Source: Antedon mediterranea (taxonomy: Eukaryota; Echinodermata; Crinoidea; Comatulida; Antedonidae). From it: DNA of 64,000 nucleotides. Positions 39,201 to 54,200 of this stretch are shown here, one piece after another. A program made the translations under genes and the position numbers. Below the pieces are notes generated by a model. That model was given only the letters and a program-made list of their open reading frames with translations, ran no database searches and was not told the origin of the DNA. How positions within the stretch are numbered: the first letter of the stretch is position 1; each line of letters begins with the position of its first letter. Where the stretch lies: NCBI RefSeq assembly GCF_964355755.1, contig NC_092670.1, positions 40,845,795 to 40,909,794 on the forward strand, in the 5' to 3' direction.

Positions 39201-42200
39201 TCAGTTGAAGTAAGCGCAGACAGGATTGAATCAAGTTGGTACGTCAACGGTAAAAAGGTGACATTCCGTGACGCAAAGAAATATGAAACAAAGAAACTTG
39301 GACGTAAACACACACTGATTATCAAGAAAGTTGCCATTGAAGATCAGGGTGATGTCAAAGTTGAACTTGAAGGTCGAGACAGCACAGCAACGTTGACTGT
39401 TAAAGGTACAGTCAATTCTATCAAATATATATTTATATTTTACATTTACATTATATAAGTAAAGTACTAATTAATATTGAAAATTGAAGCATATTGATTT
39501 TCAGAACTACATAAGTGGTGTACTGCAAACTTGATATCAATTGGTATTCATTGTATTTCCATTTTGCCATTTTCAAATATATATTTGTATTTTTACAGAT
39601 ATATATATACAGGTATATAACTAAAGTACTAAGTACTTGACTGCTTATACATTACAACATTAAATCCTTCAGTTGATCATCCAATACTTTTTTATTCTCT
39701 AAAGCTCAACCAAAGTTTACCAAACCATTGAAAGATAAGACAGCTATAGAAAAACGCTCAACATCGTTAGAGTGTGAAGTTTCAGACTACACGTCCAAGG
39801 TGAAATGGACAAGGAACGGTAAACCATTAACTGAAACTGATAACATTAAAATGGTTATGGATGGCCTTAAGCGTGTGCTTATTATTGACAAGTTGAGTAA
39901 AGAGGATGCTGGGGAATACATGGCAGAATTTGAAGGTTTAAAGTCAGTTGCTAAGTTGACTGTTAGTGGTAAGTTTATCGCAAGTTTAATCCATTTTTAT
40001 GGTGCCATTCTACGATCATTGCTAATGGCATCTGTTCATAAAGATCAAAGGCAAGGTGTTTATTGCAAACCAAGACTATTGTACAATTATGGCCAATGGT
40101 AGCTTGACAAGGAATGGATAGTGTGTATTGCAAACCAAGACTATTGTACAATTATGGCCAATGGTAGCTTGACAAGGAATGGATAGTGTGTATTGCAAAC
40201 CAAGACTATTGGACAATTATGGCCAATGGTAGCTTGACAAGGAATGGATAGTGTGTATCTTGGTTTAATTAGTTAATTTTTGAAGGTACATTATTATTTT
40301 TATTCAGATTCACCCAAGTTTGCTGCGCCTATGAAGCAAGTAGAAGGGTTTGCTGGGAAGGACGCCGTCTTTGAAGCCGAGGTAACCGACAAAGACGTCG
40401 ACGTGTTGTGGGCTAAAGATGGTAAAGCAATACAACCTAGTGATAAGTATGAGATGATTCAGGAAGGAAAGATGCGTAAGTTGATTGTACATGATTTGAA
40501 AGCTGATGATGAGGGAGAATATCTATGTGGAATGGATGAAGACACTCTTACTACTGCCCCGCTAACTGTCAATGGTATGTATTCAGTATATAATAACAAA
40601 CTACTCTACTACTCTTTATGCTGCATGCATAAGGGTCATCCATTAGACTAGAACATGGAAATACATTGAAAATGTAAAATATTTAAAATAAAGCAACACA
40701 TTAAATATTACAATCGTGAAACAGCTGAAATGTTTGACAGCTTATCAATTTTTTCCCCTTTTCTTTTACTTTATTCAATAATATTTTATTTAAAAATAAT
40801 ATTGTTCTCGTTCCTCAAAAGCAGCCAGAACTTAGAATCTCTCATGTACATCATACCCTCATCATAACATAACTTGAATTGTTTAAATGTTGTTAAAGAA
40901 CATTTTTGGTCAATCCTCTGATCCAGGTAGACAGAGCCAACATTAAAAATTATTGGTATTTAAACTTATTATAAACCTGCTTTAATTCCGTATTTTCTCT
41001 ACATCTAAGAACCTCCAAGAGCTGTAGTTCCTAATGAACTTAAAAATATTGAAGTAGTTGCTGGCAAGCCTATCTCTCTGGATATTGACATCTATGGGTC
41101 ACCTCCTCCTAAGGTCCAGTGGCTTAAAGATGGTAAACCGATTGTAGAGAATGACCGTGTCAAAGTTGAATGGGCACCAGAGTATGCTTCGCTTTTGATT
41201 GAGAATTCTGAACGTGGAGATACAGGAACTTTGACCTTAGTTCTCAATAATGCGCATGGAACGGAAAAGATTGATTTTAAGGCTACAGTTATTGGTAAAA
41301 GAATTACTTAATTGCCATCAAGTAGAATACAGTCAACTCTCCCAATTCTGGACTCTCTGAAAACCAAATATTCTCCCAAAACCAGATTTTTTTTTAAACC
41401 CAAAATGTTCAAAACCTTTTTATCATTAAAAACACTATTAGAATTTCTGAAAATCAGGCATATTAGGCCAGCTCAAGTGTGTCCAGTATTTTAGGCCAGC
41501 CCAAGTGTGTCAAGTATTTTAGGCCAGCCCAAGTGTGTCCAGTATTTTAGGCCAGCCCAAGTGTCCAGTATTTTAGGCCAGCCCCAAGTGTGTCCGGTAT
41601 TTGGGGAGTTGACAGTAATAATTAAAAATAATAGAAAGTGTATTATGGTTATCACTCTAGCAAGTTTAGGTATGAAAACAAAATATACAGAATGAAAACT
41701 TTTTTTATGATGAACATGATTATTATGATTTTCATTTAGTTTTAGGTAACACCAGACAATGCTACTATGATACACCAGACAATGCTACTATGATACACCA
41801 GACAATGCTACTATGATACACCAGACAATGCTACTATGATACACCAGACAATGCTACTATGATACACCAGACAATGCTACTATGATACACCAGACAATGC
41901 TACTATGATACACCAGACAATGCTACTATGATACACCAGACAATGCTACTATGATACACCAGACAATGCTACTATGATACACCAGACAATGCTACTATGA
42001 TACACCAGACAATGCTACTATGATACACCAGACAATGCTACTATGATACACCAGACAATGCTACTATGATACACAACAAATCAAAATATTATTTCCATTG
42101 CATATAAAACGTTGAATTTACTAAATTGTTTTTTCTTTAAACACAGATAAGCCAGCAACACCAGAAAACGTTGTAATAGCCTCATACGATGAAAAGTCAG

Positions 42201-45200
42201 TGACTGTTGGTTGGGCCGCCCCACTAGATGACGGCGGTACTGAAATCGAAAACTATGTTGTAGAGTACAAAGAAGTGTATGCCACTGAATGGCTTATGGC
42301 CTCCGATAAAGAGACAGGCACACAATTGAAGATTCCGGATTTGATTGAGAAGAAGGAGTACAAATTCCGAGTGTCGGCTGTCAACAAAGTTGGCAAGAGC
42401 AAACCACAAGAAGCTAACAAGTCACAGGTTGTCAAAGAACCATTTGGTAAGCTTGTTTAAAGATTTAACTTTTATTTTAAGTTTAAAATACATTTTGTGA
42501 GATGTAACAATGATAACTTTATTTGGCAGTTTAAACACTTTTGCAACAGTTATACAAACTGGTAACAGCCCATCATGACACTTTGAGCTCTGTCTACACT
42601 AACAAACTTTATGTGACAAAAAGAGGTGATTTGCCCATATATACCCATGATCATATTTTTTGTCAAACAAGTTTGATAGTGTAGATAGATCTTTAGTTAT
42701 GCACTGGTTATTCATATGTTCTATTGATTGAGATCCTACTATACTGGGCCTAGCCTTCAAAATCACATAATCATCCCCATGTTTCTCAGTGCCTTTAAAT
42801 CAGGCTATTTTTTTTTGCAGACCCACCAGATCCACCAAAACCACCTGTTGTTACTGAGTGTCACGATGGTAAAATTGGTCTCAAATGGGATCCTCCTAAA
42901 TTTGACGGAGGATGTCCAATTCAGGGATACGTGTTAGAGAAGAAAGAACCTGGTTCTAAGCGCTGGACTAAAGTTAATAAAGATCCCATCAAAGAGACTG
43001 AGTTCATGGTTGACAATCTACCAGAGGATGGGGAGATTCAGTTCCGTGTTGCTGCAGTGAACAAAGCTGGGCCGAGTGAACCCAGTGAAGCATCAAAACC
43101 TGCTGTTGCCAAGGAACCTATTGGTATGTACAGTTTAACACAGACATACATGCATACATGGTCTTTGAATCTACCAATATATATAAATCAACTCTCACAA
43201 TTCTTTAATTTTGATTTAAAAAGAGAAACTTGTCTTGCTAGAAAGTGAAAAAGCCACCCACTTCTTTTTATCTATAACATTTACAAATTAAACAATATTA
43301 CCTATATTAGGGAAAAGTTTCATCAGGATTTGTAATTTGTGCTTTATAGAATAATGAATAAAAAAGATAAAAATTAGATGTATTATCTACCTTTTTTTCA
43401 TCAGAGCCAACATCCGCTCCAACTGAACTTAAAATTGGAGATGTTACCAAGAATTCAATGGAACTTAGCTGGACTAAGCCAGCAGAAGATGGTGGTAGTC
43501 CTATCAAGGGTTACCATGTAGAGAAGAAGAATCCAAAGACTGGTGAATGGGAGAGAGTTAACAAATACCCTATCAAAGACACCCACTTGACCGTCCCTGA
43601 CCTGGTAGAAGGTGAAGAGTATGAGCTAAGAGTGATTGCTGAGAACGAGGCTGGTATGAGTGAGCCCAGTGAAGCATCACAACCTACAGTCGCTAAAGAC
43701 CCAGAAAGTATGTACACTTCTCTATTAGTTGTAATTGAAATAACTAGATGGTACGCTCGCTTCGCTCGCGTACCATCTAGGTCGTGCCCACAGATGGTTC
43801 TCGAATACACAGTAATTTCAGCGTAACAAAACTGCCGATTTCAAATGTACGTACCGCAGGACTATATACATTATCGTTTACAGAAACGAATAAATAGACA
43901 CGATGATTTACGTAGTCAACTAAAATTAGCACCCTGGGAATTACTTCCGAAGGAGAAACTTATCACAAAATGAGTCCAAGTTTTTGATTTGGACTCATTT
44001 AAAGAAACCCAATTTGTGTTTTGTATGTAACATTAGGGTTCAGGGATGGGAAAGCGGATAGGTACAAAGAGGAACAATTTTTAAATATATTCTTTATCCA
44101 CTCAGTAACGAAATATTTTTTTCATGTTTTATAGGCCTATAAATAATATACCTCTAAATACAGTAAAACATTTGGGATTTAATACTTTTTTTATTTTATT
44201 TATTTATTTATTTATTTCTTTTAAATATTCATTGTACACTAATTTTCCCCGTGTATGGCAAGAGATTCCTAATTATATTAGAGAACATTCTTTATTTAGT
44301 TTAGTTAAAACTGTCACTGTCATAATCGATTGAAATATTAAAGTACCATGTCACGATACACCACTACGACGTTTATATTTGGTAATTATTAATTAATACA
44401 AACGTTGAGAAAGAACTGTCAGTATAAAGTTTATTTGTATATAATAATGTGTTTATATATCTAACAGTAGAGCCTATCCACAATCTCGCAAGTTTATTCT
44501 CAAAGGGCCCATATATTTACCTACCGTATGTGTTAAACCAAGGGCTCATAAATTTACCTACAGTACTTGTGTTAAACCAAACTCTGGCAGACTGAGAGAT
44601 TGGGATGTTCCATTCATCGCAAATCAATAGATTTGTATAATCGTATATTAAATCTATCAAAATAGTATTTTTTAAAGAAAATCGGCCTGTCTTCAACATT
44701 ATGATGGTGTACTCTAGCTGTTCAACCGGTTTTCAGCTATTAAAAACAATTATCGTAGGAGGAGATAGGAAAATGCGAAGCCTCCTCGCATTTTTGTGGC
44801 GGGTATTTTTCAAGATGGACATCCATTAGACAGTGTATACCACGGTCGGAAAACACCCCTATTTGGGGCAAATCGTTGAACCTAAATTCGTTTTAATCGT
44901 CAATAACTAATTATCTAACTTAATTTAGTTAGTAAACAGGGTTACATCAGGTGGTTAAAATCAGTACCGAAAGTACGAACCAACTTTATATACCATCGAG
45001 TAAAAATTATAGAAGTAAGGCGCGATTTACCGAATTTTGCCCTTACGTAAATTTATATATAGATTAACAAATATTTTTGTCAAGTTTTTTGTTTGTTTTA
45101 ACCTCTGTACAAATTGTTGTTGCTTTTTAGGAAAAAGATTTGTTTGTATTCCTCAAAAAGTGACAATAACAATATTTGTTTGAAAGCCTCTTTTATTTTA

Positions 45201-48200
45201 TCTTCTTCTTATATAATATGGTTACGATAAGTGTAATCGCAAATTCTTTAAAGACTGTACATAAAACATTTTAATTTGTTCTTTTTAGAATCATTAATAT
45301 ATAAATTTGTCCCCAACTGATTGAATTTATAATTATGTTAACTTTCTGTTTAAATTCAAGAATGTAGAAAGTAAACATTTCTTAATTTAAATTCAATTTT
45401 CTATGTTTCTTCATTAGTTCCACCGTCTCTTGAAATCGGTGACCTCAAGGATGTCACGGTCAAAGCTGGCAACATGGTCAAATTTGAAGTCAAATTCAGT
45501 GGAAGTCCGACACCAACTTGTATTTGGACTAAAGATGATGGACCACTGCAAGGTGATGACCACATCCGTGTCCAAACAAATGCTGTCCAGACGGCAGCAA
45601 CGATTGCTACGTGTGAACGTTCGGACACTGGCAAATATAAACTGTCTGTTTCAAATCCATTTGGAACAGAGACAGCATCAGTTACACTCACAGTGCTAGG
45701 TCAGTCATATTTATATTATTTGTTTATTATAATATTTTTTCCATTAAACATAATTTAAATACAGATGCTTGTAATATAAAGAGTTGTGCATACATTGTGT
45801 CAGACTCAAGTATCCTGTTTAGCCATTACATGCAGTTCTTTTTATAGTAACATATTTTTGGTTGCATGTTAGGTGATGTTTTATTTGATTATTATTATTA
45901 TTATTATTATTATTACTTGTATAGCGCACATTTATACAACATTTAATTATAATCAGCGGCGCTTCACATCAATTAGTATCGTAACATTGTTTGAAATATA
46001 GTGCTTTTAAATGTTTTTTAAACTGACTTGTATTGGTTGTTCTTGTGTTTTAGTGTAGTGTGGAACTTTCACTTTTAACTTTATTCACATATATATACAT
46101 ACAGTACAATATGTGAAAAGGAGCCAAACGTAAGTACTACTTAAGTAATTATTTGTTATTGAATCTGATTATTTCAGACAAACCTGAGGCACCACAAGGA
46201 CCTTTGGAAGCTAGCAAAGTGTTTGCAAACTACCTGACATTGTCCTGGAATCCACCAGCTGATGATGGTGGAGTTCCAATCACTAATTATGTCATTGAGA
46301 AAAGAGACACTCGTAGATCCAACTGGTCTGTGGTTAATGACACTACGACAGATACCTCAATCCAAGTAAGCTTTTTACTTTTTTGTGTGCTTTTGTTGTC
46401 AGCGTTGATTATGTCAGGATTTGATTATCATGCAAACTTTAAATAATACCTTTTATATGGTTGCCAGTGTAATCCTGACATCACATTATTGAACTGTCTT
46501 AAGGGTCTTTCACACCTGTTCTAGCAAGGTTCTGGTCAAATCAAATCGAACGTCAATGTTTCGTTTTCATGCGGCTACGCACATATTGATTGGCGCATAG
46601 CCGTTTTGAGCGTCATGAAAACGAATCATTGGCGTCAATTTGATATGCCGGCGCTGGAACGGAATTGTACGGGAACAAGTGTTAAAGACCTTAGTAAGTT
46701 CTGCTAATCAACCAATTAGACTGTTTGAAAATAAAATTTTTCATTTGTGATTTTCTGTTATGATTCATTTGTGTATTTCAGGTTCAAAAATTGGTAGAAG
46801 GCGTTGAGTATGCTTTTAGAGTATATGCTGAAAACGCCCAAGGACAGAGTAAAGCATTGGACATGGTTAAGCCTGTTGTTGCCAAGAATCCATTTGGTAA
46901 GAAATCGCCTTTAAATGTTTAGCTGTAATTTCAGGTTCTTAAGATACTTCCTATATCCATTTTGTGAGGTAGCAAACTGTACTTAATTTCACTTAAAAGA
47001 AAAATGGAAGAGTCAGCTGTTATGGTTTTCTGATGACCCGCAGCAGCAGCAGTGTCACCTTACACTTAATAAGTTGTTTTCTAACAAAGTCTTATTGTGA
47101 GGCTTGCGAGGTGATCAATGCGAACAATTTAGCCCTTGTTTTTGTTGAGTTTCATAATCTTTCCTTTTCTTCACAGTTGAACCTGGCGTCCCAGGAACTC
47201 CAGAGGTGAAAGATTACGACAAAGACTTTGTCGAGATTGGTTGGACTAAGCCCAAGAGCGATGGTGGCGCCCCCATCGAGGGCTACATTGTAGAACGAAA
47301 GGAAAAGAATAGTAACCGTTGGGTTGAAGTTACTGATAAACCAATCAAAGGAGAGAAAATGAAAGTTACAGATGTGGTACCAGGAAAGGAATATGAATTC
47401 CGTGTTACTGCTGTGAATAAAGCTGGACCAGGCAAGCCTAGCCAAGCATCTACCGCACAAAAAGTCAAACCTAAATTTGGTATGTCCTTCTATTACTTTT
47501 AAACATAATTATGTAAAATAATTTCTTTTTAAATGTCCTGATATGTCGTCAACTCTTTATCTCCTAAGCAAATGTGATGTTATCAAACCATTTACCATCC
47601 TTTCTCTTCCCTTTCATTGTCTGCCACTACCTATTTTGATGTGGCCAAACTACTGTATAGTACTTCAGTTATTTTTACAACCTCTCTAATGATCTTTCCA
47701 ATCTTTAATGTTTGAGCATACATATTGAATTATTAAATTTAGTCAAGGATTGAGAAGCATTGTTTTATCAAATTTACATTTTTGATGCAGCTAAGCCAGA
47801 GATTGCAAAAGACGCAATGAGAGATCAAAAGGTCAGAGCAGGTCAACAGTTCAAACTGGAAGTACCGATCAGTGGTGAGCCACCTCCAACAGTCATTTGG
47901 AAGAAGAACGGCAAGGTCATTGAACCTTCAGATCACGTCAAAATAGAGACAACAGAAGATAAAACAGTTTTGTGCATACCAGATGCTTTACGCGATGACT
48001 TTGGCGATTATGAACTAGAGTTGGTTAATGATTCTGGCACTGTGTCAGAAAAATGCAAAATTAACGTCCTGGGTAGGTCATGTTTTTCTTGTTTTATACT
48101 AACTCTACTTGAACAATAACACTATTAAATGTGTTGCCACTGATCCAAAATGTTCATCAATAAAGTTATTAGTTATTATAGATTTTTAATGTATGTTGTG

Positions 48201-51200
48201 CAATCTCAAAGTTTATTTACTGATGTCAGAAACAGTTTATAAAGTGTGAAAAGCTAATTGCTAATTTTAACAAAAGGACACAAACAAATATTAGGAGCAA
48301 GTTTCAGTTGTTTGTAATTTAGTTTTGCTTAAATTCTTTTTTCAGATAAACCATCTCCACCAGAAGGTCCAATTGAGATCACTGAAATCACAGCTAACAC
48401 ATGCAAGTTGGCATGGAAACCACCGCTTGATGATGGCGGCAGCGAGATCTCAAATTACATCGTTGAGAAATGCGAAAACAACGATGGAGATTGGGAACGA
48501 GTTAGCGGCTACGTGAACACTACAAGTTTGCAAGTATCAAAGCTGAGAAAGGGATCAGCTTATAAGTTTAGGGTTGTTGCTGAAAACGGCCATGGAGGTA
48601 TGAGCAGCCCATTGGAATCGGAGGAAATTATTGCAAAGAATGCTTATGGTAAGTATTAAGGAATGAAGAGACAATGTACATGCTATATTTGTAGGAATCA
48701 GCTATTAGCTTTAATCTTTAAGCTCTGTGAGATTATTAATATGTAAGCTCTGTCTACACTATCAAACTGTATGTGACAAAAACTGTGATGTGCCCATGTA
48801 TGGACATGATGATGTCATATCACTACCATATTTGGGCACATCACACTTTTTTATCAAACTAGTTTGATAGTGTAGACTTCAAATCCAGTAAAGTATGGGA
48901 TACCAGTTGTCAGGAGATATGAATTCCAGGCTAGTGATCAGTCAGTCGTGGGCTTAAGTTCCACCTGAGAACAACTTTTTGAGTTTGAGAGTTCTCAATG
49001 ATTTCTTGGTATCAGAATATCTGATTTATCAATAATAATCTTAATAATGATATATATATAATGAAAACGTCAAATATATTGACCCACCAAGTTTGTGTTT
49101 TTAGATGAGCCAGATGCACCAGGCAAACCTAAAATCTTGGCTTACGATCGCGACCATGTCGACTTAGAATGGGAAACTCCAAAGTCAGATGGAGGAGACA
49201 AAATCTTTGGTTACACAGTTGAAAGAAAAGATCCAAGAAGTAACCGTTGGATTAAAGTGAATAAAAGTCCAGTGATGGGAAATAAGATGACAGCTAAAGG
49301 CTTGGTAGAGGGTAAAGAATACCAGTTTAGGGTGACTGCTGAGAACAAGGCTGGCTTAGGGAAACCTAGTGAAGAATCTGATGTTGTCACGGCAAAGCCT
49401 CAATTTGGTATGTAATTTAATTTCTTAGTTTAAGTTTTTTAAATTTCTTGAATTATATTAAAAACAAATTATTACATGGCTGGTTGAATATTGTAATATT
49501 TTATAAAATAATAATTTGACAAATGTGTTAAATGTTAAACAAATATATGCTTCTATGCCTAAACAATGTTACTAAATAATATAAATGATATATGCTCCTA
49601 TACCTATCTCACTCATAGACACCACTCTTGGTTTTTGTATTGTATGTCTACGATGCCAAAGCTACAAATTAATACCTTTCATGTTGGCATACATTGTTCA
49701 TGACAATAAAGAATATTAAATCAAAAAATATCTTAATGTTTTTTTCAATTTAGAAAAACCCAAAGTGGACACCAACCTAATGTCTGGCAGAGAGATTAGA
49801 GTTCGTGCAGGGGAAACATTTGACTTCAAAGTACCATTTGTTGGAAGCCCACCCCCAACGGCAACATGGTACAAAGATAATCGTGAACTGAAGCTGTCCG
49901 ACCGTGTGTCAGTGGAAACTAGCGAGACAGACACTGTCATCTTCAACAAGAAAGCTGAAAGAGGAGATAGTGGGAATTATAAGATAAACTTAGAAAATAA
50001 CAGAGGATCAGATTCTGTCAATGTTAAAGTTACAGTACTAGGTAATTCGTTGTTCTTAAATTGTATTGATATTTCAATCTTTGGTGGTAATTGTTAAGTT
50101 GAGTAGTGCTTAAAGCCTGTTTTCCTGTCAAAGTTTTTCAACGCTATCGTCGTTGATCATTAACAGTTCAATGACGATTGTTTGAAAACGATCAAGTTGA
50201 AATGATAACGATAACGAGTACCTTTTCCTGTAAATCGTTAACATTTCACTGTTTACGTAGAAGATTGCCAATTATTGTTAACAATACCATTGAATAACGT
50301 TGACAGGAAACAGGCTTAAGACCACAAATCCAAACGTTCCAATCCTTTTAAATTTCTGGATTTTTTCTCATGACAAAAATAACCACTCCACATTTAGAAC
50401 ATCTTGTGTGTTTTTTTTTTGTGAACAGGATTGCCACATTTAAAGATAGTGAATGTATTGGTTTTACTTGACTTTAGCAATTTGTTAAGTTTCATCAAGT
50501 TTGATGATGTGATATTTATTTTTTTAAATGGTTTGCTTAATTTTTAAGACAAGCCAACGGCACCTAAGGGACCAATCGCTTACTCAGAATTCTCCAAGAC
50601 ATCTGTCAAGCTATCCTGGGAGCCTCCAGAAGATGATGGTGGCTGCAACATCACAGGATATGTCGTAGAGGTCACTGAAGCTGGACATGACAAGTGGACA
50701 ATAGCCACCTCCAGTGTCCATTCCACTAACTACACAGTACATGATCTCATTGAGCATCAGAACTACAAGTTCCGTGTGTCTGCTACCAACCAATGTGGAA
50801 CTGGACCACCTCTGGATGGAAAACCAGTTAGAGTCAAACTTCCATTTGGTAAGTTTTGAAGACTTATAATTTACTGACCCTCTTCCATTACATTTAATAG
50901 TAAGTTTTGGGGTTTTTTGTAAGCGCTAAATTGTGACATGAAGGCGAAGAAAATTTGTACAGCAATTAAATTTGTTTTTATTTAATCCTATCATTTTCAT
51001 AGGTTTTGTTATTTTTATTTGTATTGTTTTATCATGTTTTTAAATTGAAGAAATAAATGAAATCTGGCTACCATGGGTTCGTTGATAATCTGGTTACCAT
51101 GGGTTCGTTGATTGCCTAATCTGGTTACCATGGGTTCGTTGATTGCCTAATCTGGTTACCATGGGTTCGTTGATTGCCTAATCTGGTTACCATGGGTTCG

Positions 51201-54200
51201 TTGATTGCCTAATCTGGTTACCATGGGTTCGTTGATTGCCTAATCTGGTTACCATGGGTTCGTTAATTGCCTAATCTGGTTACCATGGGTTCGTTGATTG
51301 CCTAATCTGGTTACCATGGGTTCGTTGATTGCCTAATCTGGTTACCATGGGTTCGTTGATTGCCTAATCTGGTTACCATGGGTTCGTTGATTGCCTAATC
51401 TGGTTACCATGGGTTCGTTGATTGCCTAATCTGGTTACCATGGGTTCGTTGATTGCCTAATCTGGTTACCATGGGTTCGTTGATTGCCTAATCTGAATTT
51501 CTTCAATATTGAGGATGAATAATGTAAACAAACAAACAAATAAAAATATCATTTAAAAGTTTCTTTTATTGATATCTCTCAGATGAACCAGATTCCCCGA
51601 GCATTCCTGTGGTTGAAGAAATGTCAAAGAGCTCTGCCACAGTCGCTTGGACACCACCAGCAAATGATGGTGGATCGCCGATTACCGGTTATTTTGTTGA
51701 ATACAAAGAACCAGACTCAAATAAATGGATAAAAGCAAACAGTTTCCCTTTGAAAGACAACAAACTTACAATCCCAGGTTTAGATGAAGGAAAGGAGTAT
51801 GAGTTCCGTGTTGCAGCTGAGAACGAGGCTGGTGTTGGCAAACCCAGTCGCGCTTCCTCACCGGCAGTCGCTGAGGATCCAGTGGGTATGTCTTCTCAGT
51901 CATTCTGGTCTACTTGTAAAAAATGTATTTTTTACTGCAAAAAATGAGTTTTTTTGTTATTATTAAAAAAAAAAAATACTGGGCGACCTCTTCAGTCATA
52001 GACTGGTTTCCCAGAGGCTTAGGGTGAATATTCCTGGAAATTAGCAGTTTATATGGTAAAATTCTGCAGATCAAAACTCTGTTGTGTGTAAAATACTTGA
52101 AAATTCATTGGAACAAAATTAGTATTAATATTATAAAAAAATTATGATTTTGCAATGTGATAAACATAAATAATATCTTTTCCCATCAATAGTAACTGCT
52201 GATGCACCAGGAAAACCAGTCCTTTCCAAGATTCGTAAGAATTCTGCCAATGTTACCTGGACCTCACCGATGTCAGATGGTGGTGCTAAAATCAGTGATT
52301 ACGTCGTCCAGAAAAAGAAACCCGGTTCAAAAGACGAGTGGCAAGATGTAATGTGATTTATGACATTATCTTTCAAAATGTTATCATACATAATATTTTT
52401 AATTAAACTCTTAAATAGATTCCAGTCATTTGATTGGACGATTGTGGCGACCCAATGCATTGTGTATCTAGATCATGTGTAGTGTGTAGCAGCTGGAAGA
52501 AGTCTCATAATGAACTTTGACCTATTCGATATAATGCCTGCTTTTTTGCCTAAGCCCAGTGACCCTATACAAAAAAGAAAAGGAATTATTTTCCATTTTT
52601 TAACATCGGATAAAATTGAGTCTTGAATTGATGCATAAGGGAATATACTGTCTCTAACAATTTTACTCAATTTAATCAACTGAAAATTCAATCAATAAAA
52701 TATTTTAGCTATTGTACATATGAATACAATACCCAATACCCTACTCTAATGTTATAACAATCTTAAACTATAGAAAACAATAATTTTGTTTTGTAAAATT
52801 CTTAATTCTTCTGAATAGGCTGTCACTGTGCCAGCAACTGAAACTTCAGCCACAGTACCAGATCTTGTTGAAGGAGATAAGTATGAATTCCGTGTGTTAG
52901 CAAAGAATGCAAAAGGATTAGGCAAGCCTAGCCAATCAAGTGGTATCATCACAGCGGAAGACCACCCAGAAGAACCTCAACTTGACATCGGTGACCTCAC
53001 AGACTTTAAGGTCAAGGTTAGCGAACCATTTAAAATGTGTTTAAATTTCACAGGAATACCAATCCCTGTAATAACATGGAGTATGGACGGACACACGGTG
53101 AAAGAAGACGGCACCAGAAAGACCATTACAAACTCAAGTACGGAAACTAAATTTGTGGTGGACAGTGCTAAACGATGTGATGGTGGTCGCTATACAGTAT
53201 CGCTCAAAAATCCTTCAGGGTCAGATAGTGCAAGAGTTAAAGTCACTGTATATGGTAAGTTAAACTTAAGAGATTTGATTGGATTAGAATGAAAAGCAGC
53301 AGCAAATGGGGATTGTTGTCGCTTTAGTCGTCCAATGATGATTAATAACTAACATAATTCATTGTTGAATGTAAAATACATTCAATCATTGATTCCATCA
53401 TGGTTGACTGCAATGATGGATCGCCAAGTACTCGGTCTTCAGTAAGTTGATATATTATATGTGTAGGTTGTCCAATTAAAGTTTTTATTCTATCAAACCA
53501 TCTTAACATTGGGCGTCCTGGTCTCATTAAAATTTAAATAAAACAGCCAATTTGATCTTATTGATTTGTCACACAGGTATACCAGACCCACCAGAAGGGC
53601 CAGTAGAGATCAGTGATGTTGGTCCTGATACAGTCACTCTCAGCTGGAAAGCGCCAGCACATGGCAAAGAAGATATCGACAACTACGTAGTAGAAAAGAA
53701 GGCAGCTGGTACTGGTGAATGGGAGAAAGTAAGTTCTTTCGTCCCTGGAACTACCTTTAAAGTCCGCAAACTTGACGAAGGAACTGAATATGAATTCCGT
53801 GTGAAGGCTGAGAATACATTTGGAGAAAGTGAACCTTTGAAATCGGAATCTGTGGTTGCCAAAAATCCTTTCGGTGAGTTAAATCGTTTAAATTTGATGA
53901 TTTGAAATTGTTTTTAAAGTAAAATAGATGCATAATTTTTACAGATTCTCAAATGAACAAATTCAACCATTCTAAAGCTCTGTCTACACTATCAAACTAG
54001 TTTGACAAAAAAAGTGTGATGTGCCCAAATATGGTGGTGGTATCACATATCATGTCCATATATTATGGGAACATCACATTTTGTTGTCACATAAAGGTTG
54101 ATAGTGTAGACATAGCTTTCTGGATATTAAACTTGTTATTATTCAAGTTTCACACGTCATTACATGGTTTGAAATTGTAGGCATTTGATCAAGTTAAAAT

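Noticed and set aside
43744-43780. Helitron 3' end
   Set aside because: There is a hairpin, but CTAG is part of the stem rather than about 10 bp downstream, and no matching 5' TC end was found.
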